A DNA stretch of 64,000 bases from Erpobdella octoculata (Eukaryota; Annelida; Clitellata; Hirudinida; Erpobdellidae): the NCBI GenBank assembly GCA_963978895.1, contig OZ022243.1, positions 38,745,859 to 38,809,858 of the forward strand. Reading direction: 5' to 3'. A model generated the notes under the pieces. The model ran no database searches. It worked only from the letters and a program-made list of their open reading frames with translations, and was not told where the DNA came from. Positions 1 to 13,822 of the stretch are shown here, one piece after another. The position numbers and the translations under genes were made by a program. Position 1 is the stretch's first letter, and each line of letters starts with the position of its first letter.

Positions 1-3000
1 CTACCATGGCAACAACAAACAAGCAACCATTCGTCCGTTTCGAGGTTGGGGTTCAACTGGAGCCAGGATTCTGCAAGAATTCCGGATTTGAGGGAAAAAC
101 ACATAACGAGAGCATTCATCGTTCCAGAAAGTAGCAAGAACGAGCAGAAGCCGTGGCATTTATTCCATACCCAGGTGGATCCAATCGATATGAGGTATGA
201 TAAACAGATTCCAACGAAACACGTTGTTCATTCTTTTGAAGAAATACATCACAAACCGAAACCGGAAGTCAACGTGCCCATCAACGTCTGGCAGCCCCCG
301 AAATTATTTTCTAATAAAATCGAAAACGAAAGAGAGAACGAACAATTTGTCAGGCATTCTCCATTTAGTTCAAGAGAGGAAGTTGTCATCTGGTCATCAA
401 AGCAGATCGAAACCCCCAAACAAAAAGAACCGCCAAAACAAGATCAACCGCCCGCGTGGAAACCACAGTTGAAACCCAAACTTGTGCCCGAAGTAAAGTC
501 TTTCCGTTCATCACCTCCAAAGATTGCACCACCACAACTTCCTTCCCCAGCGCGACAACAACCACCACCACTTCCACCTCCATTACCACCGCATCCATCA
601 ATGGGCGTTTCGGATTTTCAACATGTAGTGGTTAACGAAGATCTGATTGACGCAGGTCTTTTGACCAGAGGATTTGTAACAGCAGCAGGAATCCCTGTAG
701 AAATGCATCTAGAAAAAAGTAAGTTTCAAAAAGTTTATAATTAATTTGCATCGATCGAAATCAACATAAAAATTAAGTTAAAAAACTTTTATAAAAAAAA
801 GTTCTATCTTACAAAATATATTATTTCAATGGTGCTGGGAAACTGGTGATAATAAGAGGGTCGAGGTTAGTGCCGGGGCTCTAATGTAAGTGACCTCCTT
901 GGTAGAAGCTCTCAAAACAAGACAAATTGCTAAAAGCGACCTATAACACAAAATATTTAAATTATATACCTTTATATTATATCCAAGCAACTGTTCCATA
1001 CTGCAGAAAAAATGTTGTTCGAGAAAAAAATGTCTGAAATTTTAATACTAGATATCAATAACTGTATATAAAGTTTGAAAAACTCCGGGTTTGTGTTTAA
1101 GTTCTTTAAAGCTCGGGATTCGGGTTTTAATTTCTAAAAACACCGGGTTCGGGTTTTTTAATTTCGAAAGTTCGGGGCTGGGTTCGGGTTTTACTTTTCA
1201 GAAGTTCGGGTATCCAGAAACACCGGCTAGTACCGAACTTCGGGTTTGACTCAGGTACCCGTGACATCCCTACTATAGACATTAACAATTTTATTTTATT
1301 CTATGCTAAGATATAAATATACACTTATATACGTATATTTTTTTTCATAGAAAAACTTTACGCTGACTCATCTTTCTATGAAGACCCCGCCCATAAATAT
1401 CCTACCATCGAAGAACAAATAAAAATGGCACGAAGGGTTGCTAATCTGCTGGCCACACCTGTTCCTGGTAAAGCAGGCAAAGGTCAAAGAATGTTTCTGA
1501 AAAGACAGGAGATGTCTTCGAGGTGGATAACTGAGTTGGATCCTCTAGTCGAGATGGCAATACAAAATGAGAAGAAAGGGAAGCAAGTGTTTTCCGACAG
1601 TTTCACGTTTAAAGGTTATTAGTTAAAAGCGTTTTCTATGCAAGTTACTTTAAATTTTTCAAAATATTATTTATCATCTGCCGCTTGAGGAACGTTTTTT
1701 TTTATATGCCTCGTAATGTAACTTTTTATCATTTTCCTCTATTTGAATACTTTGGGCTTCCTGGTATTCAACAAATAACCAAACCCCATCCACTAATTGC
1801 ATATGGATTAGAGTACTGCACGGGTCATTATTTTGCGGTCTGGCCCGACGGCATCTCGGCCCGTTTCGTAGGCCCAAATTCCAGGCCGAGTCCGTTCTGG
1901 TTTGGGCCCGGCCTATTTTTAGAGGCAATAAATCTTTATACTTGGCCCGGTCAATACTGACTTTGTCCTAGCCCGTTTAGATAACATTAAAATAAAAGCC
2001 TCTTTTGGCCCGTGTAGGACTTAAATAGTCTAATATGGAAACCAATAAAACGCTTCTAATGCTTCGAGCCAATAGCCATCAGAACTATTTAAGTTGGAAA
2101 ACGTTAGATGGTAATATTTATCTATTGGGCTAATAAATCCTTGTGAGTTGACCTAATAAATATACTTATACACATTTATTAAAAAATTTTAAAAACAGTT
2201 TTTTTGTTATTTACTTCTTGTTGACATTATTGATTAAGAGATTAACTGCTAGAATTATGAAATTTTTTAAATGTTTTCACGTAAAATTTCAACAGGTCAC
2301 ATAGGCGAGGGGCCATTCGATCAGCTGTCGAGAGCAAAAAGAGCTTCAGCTTTAGAAAAAATGAGGCTTAAAGAAGAAAAGTCATTGCATAACGTCGTGC
2401 CTTTTGACCTTTGCTCTCAACTTGCTCATGAACTTCATCAACAGAAAGGAAAAGGTGGTAAACTCTTTGCAAAAATAAAAGAAAGAGCCGAACATTGGGT
2501 GGTATCCGAAAACCAGCCACCAGTCTTAGGAAACCCTGGAGCCAAACCCTACAATCAAGAACTCAGAGGGCAAAAAGAACCAATCGAGTTCACACCTCTG
2601 AAACCTTTGCAACCTTTTACGCCGTTGGTACAAACTAACAACACCGGCCCGCGTCTTATGGTCGAGAAACAACAAACGAGAAACCAACAACGGCAGCCTG
2701 CTGAGGAAGCTCATCCTGTTTCCAATCAAATGCCACGCAACAGACTGAAAGACATGATAAACATTCCAAGGCCCGCCCTCACGCCCTGGGATTCAGTCGT
2801 TGAAACCGGAGACCTGGAAAAGGCTTTCGAACATCTTAATGAATATGAAGCTTTCAACAATGCCTTATCCGTAGCGCCTAGCTTAGGGACGGACTTCGGA
2901 AAACATAACTTTGGCTCTGTTCCGACGTTTCCATCAGGTGGTGGATTGTCAAATGGTAATGGTGAATGATAAAAAAATTCATACTGAACGATGTATTTTA

Positions 3001-3215
3001 ATTATTTTAGTATGCTTTAAATGTTTTTAAAAGTTATTTTTAACTTACTTGATTTCGTAAATATTACGTCATCTAACAAGCTATTTAAATACGCTTTAAC
3101 AGATCAAAAAAACCACAACGTTTTCTATCAGTCGCAAGGTGGAGGGTACAACTCGACCGTCAGCCAATCAAACTTCAGATCAAAATTTAGACCTATGCCC
3201 TTTCAACCTCGTTAA
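1..3215 (+). CDS. Proline-rich scaffold protein, possibly synaptopodin-2/Z-disc type (5' partial)
   Basis: Four exons join in phase: 1-718 (open to the window edge, so the start lies upstream), 1351-1614, 2296-2955 and 3103-3215 (TAA). Donors are GTAAGT, GTTATT and GTAATG; acceptors are TCATAG, AACAG and TTAACAG. The first exon is Pro/Gln/Lys-rich and ends in a polyproline run (PPPLPPPLPPHPS), a likely SH3/EVH1 ligand. Exon 2 has GKGQRMFLKRQEMSSRWI and exon 3 has GKGGKLFAKIKERAEHWVV, two copies of one basic-aromatic motif. Exon 3 also has an acidic-Leu stretch, and the protein ends FRPMPFQPR. From memory, such motifs occur in synaptopodin-2/myozenin-like actin and Z-disc proteins, which would place it on the actin cytoskeleton; that family call is an inference. 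The last donor could instead be 6 nt downstream (exon end 2961), which also keeps frame. Confidence 0.75.
719..1350 (+). mobile_element. Intron 1 with a hAT-like terminal fragment
   Basis: The intron holds a block at about 1085-1276 of repeated CGGGTTCGGGTTTT-type motifs, ending CATCCCTACTATAG. On the minus strand this end starts TAGTAGGGATGTCACGGG, the style of a hAT-superfamily terminus followed by short subterminal repeats. The other end was not located, so this may be a fragment. It is similar in design, not in exact sequence, to the element at 29603-30774. Confidence 0.45.
1615..2295 (+). repeat. Intron 2 with GGCCCG-rich subterminal-type repeats
   Basis: Between about 1815 and 2030 the motif GGCCCG or GGCCCGG recurs many times at short spacing, beginning near GTACTGCACGGGTC. 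This islet of GC-rich short repeats inside AT-rich intron DNA resembles the subterminal repeats of a non-autonomous hAT-like element. No clear inverted ends were seen. The open frames across it are not coding. Confidence 0.35.
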
Positions 3216-3499
3216 ACAAAGAAATGAAGATTTACTTTTGAATTTATTTTTTCTTTTTTTATAAAACAACTTTATTATTATTTAATCCTTTTCGATGTTG
3301 CTATCAAATAGCAGCAACAGCGATTTCCCATAACATGCAATATTCGACGCGCAAAATACGTAAAATTATAAATATACATTAAATTATTCAAAGTTAGAAA
3401 CTTGAGCCTGCTGGTTCATTTATCTATAAAAAATGTTTTAAATTTGCAATTTCATCTTCGAGGTAGTTTGTTATTATGGAATTAAGAAACACATTTTCT

Positions 3500-3505
3500 A
3501 ATAAA
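3500..3505 (+). terminator. Candidate poly(A) signal of the scaffold gene
   Basis: AATAAA lies 285 bp after the stop codon at 3215. It is the first canonical hexamer seen downstream. Confidence 0.4.
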
Positions 3506-3718
3506 TTATTTTTATTATTAACAGAAATTGGGTGACCTTAAAAATCGATTTTGTTATTTTATTTCGCATCATAAAAAATACATTTCTAAAAAAACAAAGT
3601 TTTTCTTGCGTTCTAAAAAGTATAAAATAATATTCCTATAATTCCTATACAACGAAAAACGTTGCGGACGCATTATTTTTTATAACTATTTGTTTTACTA
3701 AAGTCTTGATGTTGTAGC

Positions 3719-3765
3719 CCAGTGGTTCTCAACCTCTTTGGCACCGAGACACACTTTTCTACTTT
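3719..3765 (+). mobile_element. hAT-Charlie-like terminal repeat
   Basis: CAGTGGTTCTCAACCTCTTT followed by GGCACCGAGAC matches the remembered terminal inverted repeat of Charlie-type hAT transposons (CAGTGGTTCTCAACC...). No inverted copy was found within the next kilobase, so only one end is supported. Confidence 0.5.
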
Positions 3766-4007
3766 ATCGTTTTTAATTGGTGAAATTTTGTAAGCATTTG
3801 AGTTTTTTTAGTTTTTTTCGCTAGGTGCCCGTTGAATTTAAATTCTTATAACTTTTGTTATTTTTTTGGCTAGGTGGCAATATATATAGTCAATCTGATG
3901 CATTTAAAAAAAAACACCATCGTATTGGATTTGACACCAACTAATATTTATAGGCTAGTAAGAAATAGACATCTAAGAGCAGTAGTAGGCGGCATTTTAA
4001 TTTAATT

Positions 4008-4320
4008 CTATATTCGCGGACAGTCAAAATTTCTGACAACTCGCGGACAAAGTCTCAAAAAAGTAAGTGAACTAATAAAAACGTTGTAAAAAAGGCGGGA
4101 GCGGGGGGGAGTCAGCAAGAGCGAAAAAATGAGCGGGAGTGAAAAAGGAAACGACAGAGAGAGGGTGTAGAACAGGAGAGGGCGCCGAAAAGGGAAAAGA
4201 AACGGCAAAGTGAGCTGGAGAGGAAGAAAAAAGAGGAAGAAGAAGAGGGAAAGAGAAAGAAAAAAAGCGAGAGAGAAATCTCTAAAAATCCCGGGCAACG
4301 CCTTAACCCTGCTGGTATGT
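4008..4320 (-). repeat. Interspersed repeat with polypurine tail, copy 1
   Basis: The plus strand is a purine-rich run (GAGCGGGAG, GAGAGGAAGAAAAAAG and similar) ending CCCGGGCAACGCCTTAACCCTGCTGG. Read on the minus strand it starts CCAGCAGGGTTAAGGCGTTG and continues CCCGGGATTTTTAGAGATTT into a long pyrimidine tract. The element at 5648-6000 has the same order of parts in the opposite orientation. Confidence 0.5.
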
Positions 4321-5541
4321 AATAATAGCTACAGTTTCAAAACGTATATTTTAATTTAAAAAGTATAAATCAATAAAATTTTATATTAGGTATAGGAATC
4401 GGCGAAATATGAATAGACAAAATAGGACACCGTCGTCTTTAATTTTCCGCTTTTTTGTTATTTAGTAGGGCGGCGGTCCACCGACTTGTAGGAAACGTTT
4501 CTCTCCTATTCTTTCCGCCCTTCACCTATTTTTATCTTTGTTTCCGTCCGATATTCTCCGATTTCTTAACCCATTTTCTCATATCCCATTTGTTTCAGGA
4601 TTAACAAAAGCTGATTAAAATGGGAAAAGTCTTTGTGCAAGTGAGTGTGTGTGTGCATGTGTGCATTCCTCAGACTTAGATGGAGCACAAAGCACCGCCT
4701 ATATAGTATCACAGGCTGTCATACACAACAAAAATTAGCGATCACACATAACTCGATGGCAGTAATACTTATACAACAGCCTTCATTATAAACTAACAAC
4801 TCTAGTGAAGGCAGCCTACAGCCTTCACTAATACTGCAGCTTCTACTTGCGGTAGCTAAATAGCTGACATATTTTTCGCATGGCAATTTACATTTTGGTC
4901 TAAGTATGGAGGCGAAAAGATACCGTAGGACGATTGCAGAAGTGCTGTGTATGCACAATAAGCGTGTGTACGCGCGTGCATTGCATACGATCACAAGTCT
5001 ATGCAATACAAATAATACATCAGCTTTGTATGAACATTTAAATTACTACACATTATGTATACGTTGTAACTTTGAGAATACATTGATATGTATTTATACA
5101 CAACTAGAAAAATTGACACATACACTGAGCTATACCACTTCTTTTTTTTAATTTTAAAAGTTAAAGATTTACCCAAAAAGGAGATAAACTTGTCATCTGA
5201 CCCTTATTTTCTCCCCGCTTGTTTGCCTCTTTCTGATGATCATAACTCTCCCACCACACGCACATGAATTTACACGCACATCCACAAGCCAAAGTCGCAT
5301 CTAACTCCACTGCGATGCACGATACTCGATAGAGCTCTTTCTCCTCTATCGGTAGTATCGGCACCAAGTCGCCTTCTATAAAAGTTTACTCAGTGAGTGG
5401 CCGATGTTATGCTACCAAGATTTTACCAAGCGGCGATAGGGCGATAATAAAAATATCTTCTGTGTTAGACGATAAAATAGTCCAATAATCTATGTTTTGT
5501 AAGTTCTCCGTTTTGACTGAGTTTTTTAGTTGATTTGTTTT

Positions 5542-5543
<2 letters not shown>

Positions 5544-5620
<77 letters not shown>
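5544..5620. repeat. (AT)n microsatellite
   Basis: A pure dinucleotide tract of about 77 bp, directly upstream of the second copy of the polypyrimidine repeat family. Confidence 0.97.
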
Positions 5621-5624
<4 letters not shown>

Positions 5625-5647
5625 GTACATATTGTATTTATATAATA

Positions 5648-6000
5648 CTAGCGGGGCTGCCCGGCATTGCTTAGGCCTCAGGGTTTGTAGAGGTTTTCCT
5701 ATCGTTTTTTTTCTCTCGTTCCGTTTCCTTCTCTACTTGCTTTTCCGCTCCAGCTTATTTTAGCTCTCCCACTTTCTCTCCCTTTTCCGCTCGCTCTCCT
5801 TCTCCCGATCGCTTTACCGTTGTTCCTGTTCGCTCTCCCGTTCCTGCTCGCTCTTCCGTTTCCGCTCCCGTTCCCGCTCGCACTTCCACTCCCACTCGTT
5901 TTCCTCATCCGCTCGCTCTTCCGCTCCCACTCGTTTTCCTCATCCGCTCGCTTTTCCGCTCCCGCTCCTTCACTTTCTTCTACTTTCTCCTGACTTTTTT
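5648..6000 (+). repeat. Interspersed repeat with polypyrimidine tail, copy 2
   Basis: It begins ACTAGCGGGGCTGCCCGGCA, continues with GGGTTTGTAGAGGTTTTCC, and runs into about 290 bp of C/T with recurring CGCTCCCGTTCCCGCTCG units. It matches the minus strand of 4008-4320 in part order: a GC-rich head, a TAGAG(A/G) motif, then polypyrimidine. Family unknown. Confidence 0.5.
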
Positions 6001-6128
6001 TTGCCCATAAAACGTTAAATAGATTTGCTAAAAGCAGCTTGAAACCTTCAAACTTTATTACGTTAACTAAATTTGATTTTTGTTACGTAATACCTTTGAT
6101 ATTCGTACATAAAAACTTTTCACTTGGA

Positions 6129-6129
<1 letters not shown>

Positions 6130-6198
<69 letters not shown>
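6130..6198. repeat. (GATA)n microsatellite
   Basis: About 17 uninterrupted copies of AGAT. Confidence 0.97.
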
Positions 6199-6199
6199 G

Positions 6200-8005
<1,806 letters not shown>

Positions 8006-8682
8006 CATCCTTCTTCCTCTCTTTCTCAGAATTTTAGTTGATTTTCATTTTCTACAAATCAGAAAAAGTTCGCATTTTCCGTGTTCGCATCTTTATACAG
8101 ATTGCGATTTTAATAAATCGAGCAAACTTGTAAACCATTCGAGCAGACGCGTAAATTACATCCTTCCTAAACGTTCATCACATCCGCACATCCGCTTACA
8201 AAACCGCCCAAAATTTGACCGAACAGTCTAGCAGTGATTAGGCAGGGTCTCGACTGATGGAGTCTAGATTTATACCACACCAATGCAAATATCTCTCATT
8301 CGGCTAAGCCACCATGCGAATCGCATGCGTCTGTTTACGTTTAAAGCTAAAATATTCTTCAGAAAGAACAATTTAGCTGCATATTCCACATCTCTTAATT
8401 TATCTATAAACAAAATAATCCTTTTTTTGTCTCTCTCATTACCTGTGTTATTGCATTTTTTGTTCCTCAAGTTTTATGATTGGCTACAACTCAGTATATG
8501 CCTGCTTAGGTAACCGAAAACGAAGCAGCAAATTCGAAATCCTTCAATTTTGTATTTGTATGTATTTATTTGTTTTCGTTCTATAATTTATTTAATAATT
8601 TATCCGTTCCTACATGGCATACATGTTTCCTATTATGTCGCAGACGCTGCAACAGTTACTATTACCATGTTGAATGTCATTG

Positions 8683-9345
8683 GGCGATGATGATGATAAT
8701 GATGATAATGAGGAGGAGGATGATGATGATGGTGGTGGTGATGATGATGATGATTGCTGCTATTAACATCGAAGGACAACTTTAACCGTCTTCATTAAAA
8801 ATTCAGGACCGAAAATCAGCTATGCAAGAATAGTTATGTATGGCTCATGATGATGATGATGATGACGATGATGATCTAAATAGAAGTGGGATGAAAAAAT
8901 TGCTGAAAATTATCGTCATCTTTTTAGCGGGCGGAAGTAACCCATTAGAATAAAGTGATAATAAAAATATGGGGATGAGCGATTAAATTCCGATTGAGAA
9001 ATGCTGTTGTGATAAATTGTTTGTTGATATAACAGAAGTTGTTATCAGAAATCAATTTGTTTAAATTAAAACTTTTATTTTATTGCATGAAAATAAACGG
9101 AGTTTTCTTTTAATTCAATTCATTTGTGACATTTCAATGACGGTAGTTGTGTTGGAGACGATATTATCGATGATGGTGGTGGTGATGATACTGATGCTTA
9201 TGTTGGTGTTCATGATGATGATGGTGATGATACTGATGTTTATCTTGGTGATGTTGATGATGATACTGATGCTTATGTTGTTGATGATACTGATACTGAT
9301 ACTGATGCTTATTTTGGTGATGATGATGATGATGATGATTATAAC
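8683..9345. repeat. Two (GAT/GGT)n-type trinucleotide arrays
   Basis: Imperfect GATGAT/GGTGGT arrays occur at about 8683-8755, with a short one at 8848-8872, and a longer array at about 9165-9345 in which TGATGATACTGATGCTTATG recurs. They give Met/Ile/Val-rich frames that look artefactual. Confidence 0.85.
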
Positions 9346-9477
9346 AAAATCTTCAAAAGGTCAAGTGATGATGATTAGTGGGTAATTAAATCGACCAAAA
9401 CAAAAATATTCTTGTGAAAGAATTTAAATGGTCCAGCTATTTTTTAATTGTTTCACTTTGGCTTTGTAAGTGAGTTT

Positions 9478-9479
<2 letters not shown>

Positions 9480-9524
<45 letters not shown>

Positions 9525-9560
9525 TGTGTGTGTGTGTGTCTGTGTGTGAGTGTGAGTGTG
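9480..9560. repeat. (GT)n microsatellite
   Basis: A GT tract with a few TC or GA interruptions near its 3' end. Confidence 0.95.
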
Positions 9561-10119
9561 TAAATGAGGATGAATCATCGGAAACAGATGAGTGTTGCGG
9601 CAGTGATCCACTAGTAGGGCAAATCTAGTTCACGAGTTGTTGTCGAAAAGAAGAAATGGGCAATGATTAGAGTAATAAATGCTGCCCTGATAAGTTGTCA
9701 TCAATCAATCAATCAATGTGGATTTTTATGAAAGTTTAAAAAAACTCGGATCAGGGTAGGTAATAATGTTGATTTGTTTATGCAAAATTACGTTTATTTA
9801 TTTATTCAATTTAATGTAATTTTTGTTACAGGCGGGAAGTAATCTCTTGCTTGGAGACTTGATTTTGTTTTTCTGTTTTCTCATGTTTAGTTCAATGAAT
9901 ACTTTAAAAAAAACAGGTTAAAGATGAGACCACCAGCTGGTAGATGTCAATTATTAAAAAAATGTCGCAAGTTGATGTGAACGACTGGAACCGCTCCCAT
10001 GGGATGGGTGTTTTGAATTTTGAAGCTTTCTGTGCTCACAACTTCTATTTTAGCAGTTTTTTTATTGTTAGAAGAAATCGTTTGTTTATTTTTGAATTTA
10101 GGTGAATTTTATTATCAGT

Positions 10120-10385
10120 AAACAACATTATATATTTTGACTTACTTAATTATCATAAACGTATATTTAGGTCAATTTAATTCTGCATAAACATACCAAA
10201 TAAGTCAAATTAATTACCTTAAGCATAATTTTTAAGATAAATTATATTATGATAATAAATATTTGATACATTTGGGTCAAATTACCTATTATAAACATAG
10301 CAAATATTTAGGTCAAATTATTTATTTTGAACATACAAAATATTTAGGTCAATTAATTTATGAATAAACATAACATTTATTTTTT
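10120..10385. repeat. Degenerate tandem repeat, about 50-60 bp unit
   Basis: The phrase ATATTTAGGTCAAATTA with a preceding AAACATA(G/C)CAAAT recurs about five times with drift between 10120 and 10385. Confidence 0.55.
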
Positions 10386-10479
10386 CATTTTTTTAATAAA
10401 TATTTGTTCTAAACCATCTCAAATTTCACACCTCCAAGTTTTCACTGGGAAGAAAATATTTAAAATTTTTCTTCTGCAG

Positions 10480-10580
10480 AAGTAGAAAAAAAGAAAGAAG
10501 AAGAAAACGTAGTAGAAGTAGAAGAAGAAGTAGAAATAGAAGCAGAAATAGAAATAGAAGAAGTAGAAATAGAAACGATG
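10480..10580. repeat. (GAAGTA/GAAATA)n purine tract
   Basis: An A/G/T run built of AGAAGTAGAAATAGAAG units. The remainder up to 12047 is AT-rich with no gene seen; promoter and 5' UTR of the gene starting at 12048 may lie in 11700-12047. Confidence 0.75.
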
Positions 10581-12047
10581 ATACATCGGTTGTCGTTGTG
10601 ATCTGCAGATTTGATTAATTAAGATATTTCTGAGATCACTGCGAAAACTTATTGAACATCGTCAGTCGTCAGTTTTTTTTAAAGATTTTTTTTTATTTTA
10701 AATAATTTTAAAATTTAATTTTAATTAAAAGCAGCTTTGTTTTAACTCTGCGCTTGTTTGTGTGAATGAGTGTACAACATACTGTGTATGTATGTATAGA
10801 AAAATGGTAATTCTAATTTTATTCGCTAGGATTTATTTATTTTATATTCGTTAGATGGCAGGTCACTTTATGGTTTCCTTAAATAGTATCTTTATTCTTT
10901 AATATTATAATTAGCTGCTTGTATGATTAATAAATTATTTGTTCTTGTTACTAAGAAATCTATAACACTAATCAATTTAAACAACTAAACTGATGATTTT
11001 TTTTAGAATTGGCATCTTAATTAGTTAACTTGTTTTATTTTCATTATTTCCTACAGTTGATGAAGATTATTATAAACTTTTATATTGAGCCGAAGCAGAA
11101 TTTATTTAACCCTTAATAAAAAAATGATGGTCATGTTTCTCAATTCAGTATGTTAAATCCTGCTCACCAAGAAATGAATGATTGTATGTATGGATGTTCA
11201 GACGAGAGTGGACGAGTTTCGTAGTATTTTTCTTGCTTTAAAATTTTTTGAGTATTTTCCACAGAAGAAATTTAAAATAATCTATCGCTAATTTTGTATG
11301 TTTCATTAACTCTTCAACACTTAGACAATGGAATTCTGACGTAGGTACAAGCAAATATAAGACATGTACAAGCAAATATAAGACATTTTTGGTGTGCGCA
11401 CCTGAATTTATTGAAGCGTTTGATAGTAAGATGTAGATGATCTAATTCTAATGATATTCGTAGAAATCAATCAATATAGAAAAAATGCACCAAGGTTCAA
11501 CCAGCGTAATATTAAATAATGAAATTCATTTTTTTCATATTTTCTAGACAAATGCTGTTTTCAGAGTCATCAACTGGCATCATGTTAGAAATAAAGCAAG
11601 CAGATTAACATAACATTGAATATTTTATTCAGTAATTTTTTATTTGTAATTTATTTTTATTTGTACTGACATTTCTTCAATAGACGTAGGTAGATTACCT
11701 CAAACTGACACACACACACCTATACATTATATGAACATCATACAATTTCTTTTTAACAGGTGGTAGTATCTAGCCTCGCTCCTGTCTACTATAGCTGCTG
11801 TTTGTCAAACAGTTTAGTACGACGCTATTTTACATTAAAATTTGTTCAGACTTCTCGATTTAATTATAGAAAACAACTTGTTTCAAACGTTTTATCGACA
11901 AATGTAGATTTGAATAGCTAAAACTTCAAGGATATTAGTCAATTCTTCGAAGAGAGTTGCAGGTTAGAATTTTAGGTAGATACTCATAAATGTCCTGATT
12001 TTCTGCAGTATATAGTACATAATTCTTAAAATTAATTAAATAAAAAA

Positions 12048-13788
12048 ATGAGCGGAAAAAGATCTCAAACTATGCTGTCTAGCAGTTCAACGCATTACAA
12101 CCCTTTCAATGGAAACGATCGTGATCCCTACAACAAATCCCAAAACAACTATTTGAACGTTTCAACAACGCAGAACAATTTTAAACCTCGCAGTTCCAGT
12201 TCTCTCGGCGTTGACGCCGAACTGACAAACATTGCAAAAGAAGGAAAAGATTACCACGTTTCTGTTAATTTAAATTCCTTGCTGTCGGCCAACAACCAGT
12301 TGGGAACCCAGTCTTCTTCTACGAAATTATTGAGACGAAACGATTTTTCGAATAACAACAACAGACAAACTCACCTGCAACAATCCTCCAACAAAACTTT
12401 AGAAAGTCGGCAGAATTTCTCCCACAACGGCAACATTAACAACAATCTTTCACCCGTGTTAAATTACGCTGGACAAGTCGGTGGTGCAAAGCGAACTGTG
12501 GTGACACTTGAGGGGCAAGATGATCACAATCTTTTTGCGGCTTATCAACAAAACCAACAGAATCAAGAGAGAAAACGTCATACGCTGGCGACAGTACCGA
12601 GCCAAGGACGTAACTCATATCATTCTATAACTACCTCCTCCATTTCACCACAATTCCTTTCTCCAGCTTCTGAAACATCAGCTTTTACAGTACGATCTGT
12701 AAGTTCAAGTGATGTTAAACGTCAAGAAACCAACTTGAGGAATAACGAGGTGAATATTTCAAAATAAACCCGAAATATTTTAGAACAAATAAAATTACTT
12801 TAGAACAAATGAGAAATATTTTAGAATATATAAGAAATCTTCTGAATAAGTTGTTGATTTTCATGATTTTTTATTTGTTATGTTAAAATAAAATATTACT
12901 ATTTTTTGTTTGTCAAAATAAAACATTACTTTTCAAGACTATTTAACTTATTCAGCTCAGCCTTTGAAAAAAATGTTTACTCCAGGTAGAATTTAACCTC
13001 CACTTGAAAGGTCAAATTTTAAAAGAAGTTCCTCAGAAAAAATGGGAGATCACTGGCACTTTGCCAGCGCGTGAGAAAGCCGTAAAAAAGTCGGAAACTT
13101 ATAAGAGCAGGAGTCAACGAACACGAGTAGAAGTCGATGACGAAGAAGAAGAGCCAGAGTTTGAAAATCCAGTTTCAAGAAGTGGACGTAGACCTATTGT
13201 AAATGATGATGATGAGGATTATACAGATCAGGGACCTATCAAGCACAATAAAGGTAAGAACAACATACATGATTTCCCGTGTCTGTGTGTATGTATGTAT
13301 GTTAGTAATTTCTTATAACGCGGCGGCCGCGGTGGTCAGCAGTTGGTAAAATTAGTAATAAATGTTATTACGTAATTGTACAATGTCAGTCCTAAAGATA
13401 AACAAGTAAAGAAAAAAACGAGTTTTTCAACACAAACCTTTATTTCAAATACACTCGATTTTGAAATACGAAAGATGTTCAAATTAAAGTTTTTTTTCTT
13501 CTTCTATTGAATCATGTATTGTCATCCAATATAAAGCTATGCTGAAAGTTTCAGCTTCCTAGCTAGTCAAAAAGCTGGTTAAATTTTACTTGCAGGATTT
13601 GCGTACAGAGAAAGCCACACATACACACACACACACAAACAGAGATTGTAACCTAAATAAAAGTTTGTAAAAAAAAAGGTGGCGCTGCAATCGAAAAATA
13701 ATATATAATGAGATTTTAAAAATCCGTTGTTTTTTGCGGGAGATCTCTAGTATATATATATATATATTCTTTCATGCATGCTCTATTA

Positions 13789-13822
<34 letters not shown>

